Below, in pieces: positions 6,644 to 9,135 of a stretch of DNA of 9,135 nt; positions within the stretch are counted from its first letter, which is position 1; each line of letters opens with the position of its first letter. A program made the position numbers and the translations under genes. The stretch comes from Gammaproteobacteria bacterium (GTDB taxonomy: Bacteria; Pseudomonadota; Gammaproteobacteria; JAPPPA01). The notes beneath the pieces were generated by a model. It was given only the letters and a program-made list of their open reading frames with translations. It was not told where the DNA came from and did no database searches. Where the stretch lies: assembly GCA_028817755.1 (NCBI GenBank), contig JAPPPA010000034.1, positions 397-9,531 of the forward strand. Direction: 5' to 3'.

Positions 6644-7283
6644 ATTCCGCTTCTGCCAGTAGTGCTTCTAGCTTGGCAACGCGAGCTTCCAGCGCTTCAA
6701 CCCGTTCGGCTAGTGCTGATTTAATCGGGCCTTGCCCAACCGCATTTTGCTCGGCTTGTTCCAACACGGTAGTGTCGATTTCCCCAGAAAGCAGGTGCGC
6801 GTAACGTTGTTGCGTCTTGCCGGGTTGCCGAGGCAGTTTAATAGTTACAGAGCCGCCGTCGCCTTCGCCGCGTTCTTCCCTGTCATCGAGTACCAGCTCC
6901 ACTTCTTCAACCGACTCAAATGTGGCTAGACGTTCTGTTCGCTGGCGTAGCTCGCCCGGTGTTTGAAAGCCTCGTAGCAATAGCACACATACCAATGCAA
7001 GTTGCTGTTGGTCTAATGGGATATGGCGTGGCAATTTATGCGCGAATTTGCGTGCTCTCGCCGTACTACCTTTTTCCATCACCAAATCTAGGTGCTGCAT
7101 TTCTGCTAGCGCGGCTTCAACTTCGGCTTCGCTAATATCCATCACCGGAAAACGCCCGGTTTTTTGATTGCACGCGGTGGTTAAGCTGTTGAGTGACAGT
7201 GGATAGTAATCCGGTGTGGTGTGCTCTTTTTCAATTAAGCAGCCCAGTACTCGCGCTTGAATGTCGTCTAGTTGCCAGTTCAT
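6642..7283 (-). CDS. yceH: YceH family (DUF480) winged-helix protein
   Basis: A 213-residue member of the conserved proteobacterial YceH/DUF480 family, whose molecular role is not established. Tandem winged-helix folds are known for the family. Visible family features are the N-terminal VLGCLIEKEHTTPDYYPLSL, then NQKTGRFPVMD, then the second half RGFQTPGELRQRTERL at about 105-120, and PRQPGKTQQRYAHLL at about 149-163. The last 25 residues form a short coiled coil (VEALEARVAKLEALLAEAE). The reading frame can be extended to a TTG at 7295, but the ATG at 7283 is the better start because the purine-rich GGGGGAAGAA just upstream is its ribosome binding site and the family begins near MNWQL. It lies 60 bases downstream of the phosphatase gene on the same strand, and the two are probably co-transcribed unless the hairpin between them stops transcription. 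Confidence 0.9.
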   Translation of the reverse strand: MNWQLDDIQARVLGCLIEKEHTTPDYYPLSLNSLTTACNQKTGRFPVMDISEAEVEAALAEMQHLDLVMEKGSTARARKFAHKLPRHIPLDQQQLALVCVLLLRGFQTPGELRQRTERLATFESVEEVELVLDDREERGEGDGGSVTIKLPRQPGKTQQRYAHLLSGEIDTTVLEQAEQNAVGQGPIKSALAERVEALEARVAKLEALLAEAE

Positions 7284-7304
7284 TTCTTCCCCCAATCGAA
7301 ATGA

Positions 7305-7328
7305 CTTGCCGGCCTAGTGACCGGCAAG
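7305..7328 (-). repeat. Hairpin between the phosphatase gene and yceH
   Basis: CTTGCCGG (7305-7312) pairs perfectly with CCGGCAAG (7321-7328) around an 8-base loop. On the minus strand it is followed by TCATTTCGATT, not a clean T-run, so it is at most a weak terminator. It may partly reduce or stabilise the downstream yceH message. It ends about 15 bases before the yceH ribosome binding site. Confidence 0.55.
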
Positions 7329-7343
7329 AATGGTTAGGTAGGC

Positions 7344-8111
7344 TTACTGATTAAGAATGCTTTCTACTTCTTCACGCAATGCTGGTACGCAAGCCAACAT
7401 GCTGCTGGTATCAAGGTCGATATCCTTGCCTTGTAGATCGGTGACAATTGCCCCGGCCTCGCGGTTAATCACTGTTAGTGCGGCGATATCAAGAATATTC
7501 AAATCGCTTTCAACAATGATTTCGATTTTGCCGCTGGCAAGCAGGTGGTAGTGGTAGAAATCGCCATAACCACGAATGCGGTGAACCTTGGTAATGAGGT
7601 CACCTAGGTTTTTCCATTGTGGCGTAGCGGCAATCGTTGGCAGGTTGCCAGTAGAAAGCGATGACAAATCCAGCTCGGTAATCTCGCTGATTTTCAGCGG
7701 TTTGCCGTTTAAGAATGCGCCTTCGCCTTTAGCAGCCCATGCGCGCTCGTTAAACATCATGCCGTTAGACACGCCCACAATCAGCTCGCCTTTATGCATT
7801 AAGGCAATTTGAGTCGAGAAGAATGGGTATTGGCGCACAAAGCTTTTAGTGCCGTCGATCGGGTCGATCAACCAAAGGTATTCGGCATCGGCATTGGTTT
7901 TGCCGGTTTCTTCGCCATAAAAGCCGTGGTCTGGAAAAGCACCCAAGATCACATCTTTAATGGCTTTCTCGGTTTCCACGTCAGCAATGGTGACGGGGGT
8001 GCGGTCTTCTTTAATTTCAACTTCAACGTTGCGGTCGTAGTAGTGGCGAACGACTTTCTCGCCAGCGTCGGCGGCTTGTAGGGCAACGTCTAAAAAAGCT
8101 TGGTAGGACAT
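7344..8111 (-). CDS. Inositol-monophosphatase-family phosphatase (HisN-like)
   Basis: A Mg2+-dependent, lithium-sensitive-type phosphatase, 255 residues, the normal length for the family. Metal-binding motifs are visible: G66-E67-E68, then D83-P-I-D86-G-T at 83-88 within LWLIDPIDGTKSFV, and D208 in LNILDIAAL, the counterpart of the C-terminal WD motif with Leu replacing Trp. The N-terminal KEDRTPVTIADVETE at 34-48 and GEETG resemble HisN-type histidinol-phosphate phosphatases. Inositol-1-phosphatase (SuhB-like) and 3',5'-bisphosphate nucleotidase (CysQ-like) are alternatives that sequence reading alone cannot separate. No his genes are nearby to settle it. GGA at about seven bases before the ATG at 8111 is a modest ribosome binding site. 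The gene follows a strong terminator by only 26 bases, so it should need its own promoter. yceH lies downstream. Confidence 0.86.
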   Translation of the reverse strand: MSYQAFLDVALQAADAGEKVVRHYYDRNVEVEIKEDRTPVTIADVETEKAIKDVILGAFPDHGFYGEETGKTNADAEYLWLIDPIDGTKSFVRQYPFFSTQIALMHKGELIVGVSNGMMFNERAWAAKGEGAFLNGKPLKISEITELDLSSLSTGNLPTIAATPQWKNLGDLITKVHRIRGYGDFYHYHLLASGKIEIIVESDLNILDIAALTVINREAGAIVTDLQGKDIDLDTSSMLACVPALREEVESILNQ

Positions 8112-8137
8112 TCTGTATCCAATAAATAAGAGGGCAT

Positions 8138-8170
8138 AAAAAAAGGCGCCGCGACTATTGCCGCGGCGCC
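8138..8170 (-). terminator. Strong intrinsic terminator after the fabG-type gene
   Basis: On the minus strand CGCGGCGCC-type arms (8162-8170 with 8145-8153) form a perfect 9-bp GC-only stem with an 8-base loop, followed by seven T (8138-8144 on the minus strand). It lies 22 bases after the reductase stop codon and 26 bases before the start of the phosphatase gene. Confidence 0.9.
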
Positions 8171-8173
8171 CTT

Positions 8174-8203
8174 ATTGTAAGCAGCCTAAGACTTAGGCGC
8201 CAA
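8174..8203 (-). promoter_or_regulatory. Candidate promoter for the phosphatase gene, overlapping the fabG end
   Basis: On the minus strand TTGGCG (8203-8198, 4 of 6 matches to TTGACA) is separated by 18 bases from TACAAT (8179-8174, 5 of 6 matches to TATAAT). The start of transcription would fall near 8167, inside the 5' arm of the terminator, so the new transcript would lose about three bases of that arm. This would explain how a gene so close behind a terminator is expressed. Pattern-based only. Confidence 0.35.
8184..8198. repeat. 15-base palindrome at the fabG stop codon
   Basis: GCCTAAG and CTTAGGC are perfect 7-base arms around a single A. The palindrome contains the reductase stop codon (8193-8195) and sits between the -35 and -10 of the candidate phosphatase promoter, a typical operator position. 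It may also be incidental. Confidence 0.45.
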
Positions 8204-9135
8204 CTAGCGACTGGCCGCAGCAGCGAACTACGTTGCCAGTTACACCAGCAGAAGCTGGCAAGCTGAAGAAGGTAATCAACTCAGCGATATCTTCTGGCTG
8301 ACCGCCTTGGCTCAAAGAGCTCAAGCGACGACCGGCTTCGCGGATAGCGAAAGGCATAGCCGCAGTCATAGCGGTTTCGATAAGGCCGGGAGCAACAGCG
8401 TTTACGGTAACGCCACGCTTAGCAGCATCTGCGCTACGTGCGTTGATGTAACCGATGACGCCAGCTTTGGTTGCGCCGTAGTTGGTTTGACCCATGTTAC
8501 CGGCAATACCACCAATTGAAGATAGCGCCACAAGGCGACCGTCTTTGTTGATGATTTCTTCGCCGAACAATACTTCATCGATATCTAAAATCGCTTTTAG
8601 GTTGATGTTTAGCACCATGTCCCATAGGTGCTCTTTCATGTTGCGAAGCGTCTTGTCGCGGGTTACGCCAGCGTTGTGGATCACAATGTCTACGCCGCCG
8701 AAGTTGTCTTTCAAGAAGTCAGCAATCGCACGCGGAGCGGTTGGATCGGTCACGTCCATTGGTAGCGCGGTGCCGCCTACCTTGGCAGTGGTTTCGTCCA
8801 AAGTCTTGCGATCGAATGGTACGTCTAGGCAAACCACGTGGGCGCCTTCAGCAGCCAAACGCTCTGCAGTCGCCGCGCCAATACCACGTGCTGCGCCAGT
8901 GACTAGGGCAGTTTTGCCTTCTAGCTTGCCGGTCGCTTTTAGTTTGGCAGGTACTTTAATGGCTTTAGTTACGCGAACTGGCTGGCCATCAACAAACGCG
9001 CTGCGCTTGCTTAGGAAGAAAGTGATTGGTGCGCCAACTTTAGATTCTGCGCCTTTCTCAACGTAGATAACGTTAGCAGTCGCGCCTTTCTTGCCGATTT
9101 CTTTGGCGATTGAGCGGGTGAAACCTTCAACCGCG
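8193..9135 (-). CDS. fabG: Long-form FabG-type 3-oxoacyl-ACP/CoA reductase, 5' end outside the window
   Basis: An NAD(P)H-dependent short-chain dehydrogenase reducing 3-ketoacyl thioesters to 3-hydroxyacyl thioesters. The last 313 residues are present; the reading frame stays open to the right edge, and the internal TTG at 8858 is not its start. In this fragment the catalytic domain starts near residue 70: cofactor motif TGAARGIG at 79-86, D128 of DVTD, NAG at 154-156, N178, catalytic S206, Y219 and K223 (S-x12-Y-x3-K). It ends in NVVRCCGQSLVGA. Residues 1-69 are the end of an additional N-terminal domain (ITFFLSKRSAFVDGQPVRV), matching the long FabG4-like type of about 450 residues and not the 245-residue housekeeping FabG. 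Such enzymes tend to act in alternative fatty-acid or acyl-CoA metabolism. A strong terminator follows the stop. Confidence 0.92.
   Translation of the reverse strand, partial: AVEGFTRSIAKEIGKKGATANVIYVEKGAESKVGAPITFFLSKRSAFVDGQPVRVTKAIKVPAKLKATGKLEGKTALVTGAARGIGAATAERLAAEGAHVVCLDVPFDRKTLDETTAKVGGTALPMDVTDPTAPRAIADFLKDNFGGVDIVIHNAGVTRDKTLRNMKEHLWDMVLNINLKAILDIDEVLFGEEIINKDGRLVALSSIGGIAGNMGQTNYGATKAGVIGYINARSADAAKRGVTVNAVAPGLIETAMTAAMPFAIREAGRRLSSLSQGGQPEDIAELITFFSLPASAGVTGNVVRCCGQSLVGA

Noticed and set aside
6732..7135. Two overlapping plus-strand open frames opposite yceH
   Set aside because: Both are antisense to the conserved yceH gene and have no convincing ribosome binding site or recognisable motif.
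8193..8858. A complete 221-residue dehydrogenase starting at the TTG at 8858
   Set aside because: The frame stays open to the right edge, and the residues upstream include the essential TGAARGIG cofactor motif, so the internal TTG cannot be the true start.
8494..9066. A 190-codon plus-strand open frame opposite the reductase gene
   Set aside because: It is entirely antisense to a clearly conserved dehydrogenase, its translation is Ser/Thr/Pro/Ala-rich as expected for a shadow frame, and no family features are visible.
1..9135. Mobile element, prophage, toxin-antitoxin or CRISPR content
   Set aside because: I found no transposase or integrase motifs, no regularly spaced repeats, no terminal inverted repeats and no small two-gene toxin arrangement. 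All long frames belong to ordinary chromosomal families.

Overview
The window looks like ordinary chromosome of a gammaproteobacterium, possibly a marine or environmental lineage. This is inferred from an IbpA-type small heat-shock protein closely resembling the enterobacterial one, a YceH (DUF480) protein, a Wzz-type chain-length protein and a long FabG with an extra N-terminal domain. I see no tRNA, rRNA, insertion sequence, phage gene or CRISPR array, and no sign of recent transfer. Coding density is high and intergenic gaps are short.

Left block, plus strand (1-3645): a polysaccharide-export pair. A large secreted protein with one polysaccharide-export domain and six SLBB-like repeats (193-2724) is followed by a Wzz-type inner-membrane chain-length protein (2734-3645). 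The second gene's ribosome binding site overlaps the first gene's stop codon, so the two are probably translationally coupled. No glycosyltransferase, kinase or flippase follows. A convergent gene begins about 30 bases later, so any biosynthetic genes would have to lie to the left of the window or elsewhere. The first 192 bases hold a perfect 7-bp hairpin, a weak ops-like motif and possibly the last codons of an upstream gene.

Middle block (3676-5984): two divergently transcribed hydrolases. On the minus strand is a beta-lactamase-fold serine hydrolase or esterase with an S-x-x-K motif. On the plus strand is an alpha/beta hydrolase with a GHSFGG elbow. Their shared 119-base spacer holds a candidate extended -10 and a 12-base palindrome.

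Heat-shock unit (5985-6643): the most informative regulatory stretch. A near-consensus sigma-32 promoter starts two bases after the alpha/beta hydrolase stop codon. It leads into a roughly 118-base leader ending in a hairpin that buries the Shine-Dalgarno sequence of an ibpA-type gene. The hairpin has the UUGCU/AGGA pairing with a bulged G that is characteristic of ROSE RNA thermometers. A strong, probably bidirectional terminator separates this gene from the convergent yceH.

Right block, minus strand (6642-9135): reading in the direction of transcription, there is a 3'-terminal fragment of a long FabG-type ketoacyl reductase, a strong terminator, an inositol-monophosphatase-family phosphatase, a hairpin and yceH. 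A candidate promoter for the phosphatase overlaps the end of the reductase gene and the terminator, with a 15-base palindrome between its -35 and -10.

I do not see a clearly new biological system. The best candidates for a second look are the two-layer heat control of the hsp20 gene and the promoter/palindrome/terminator overlap near 8138-8203.
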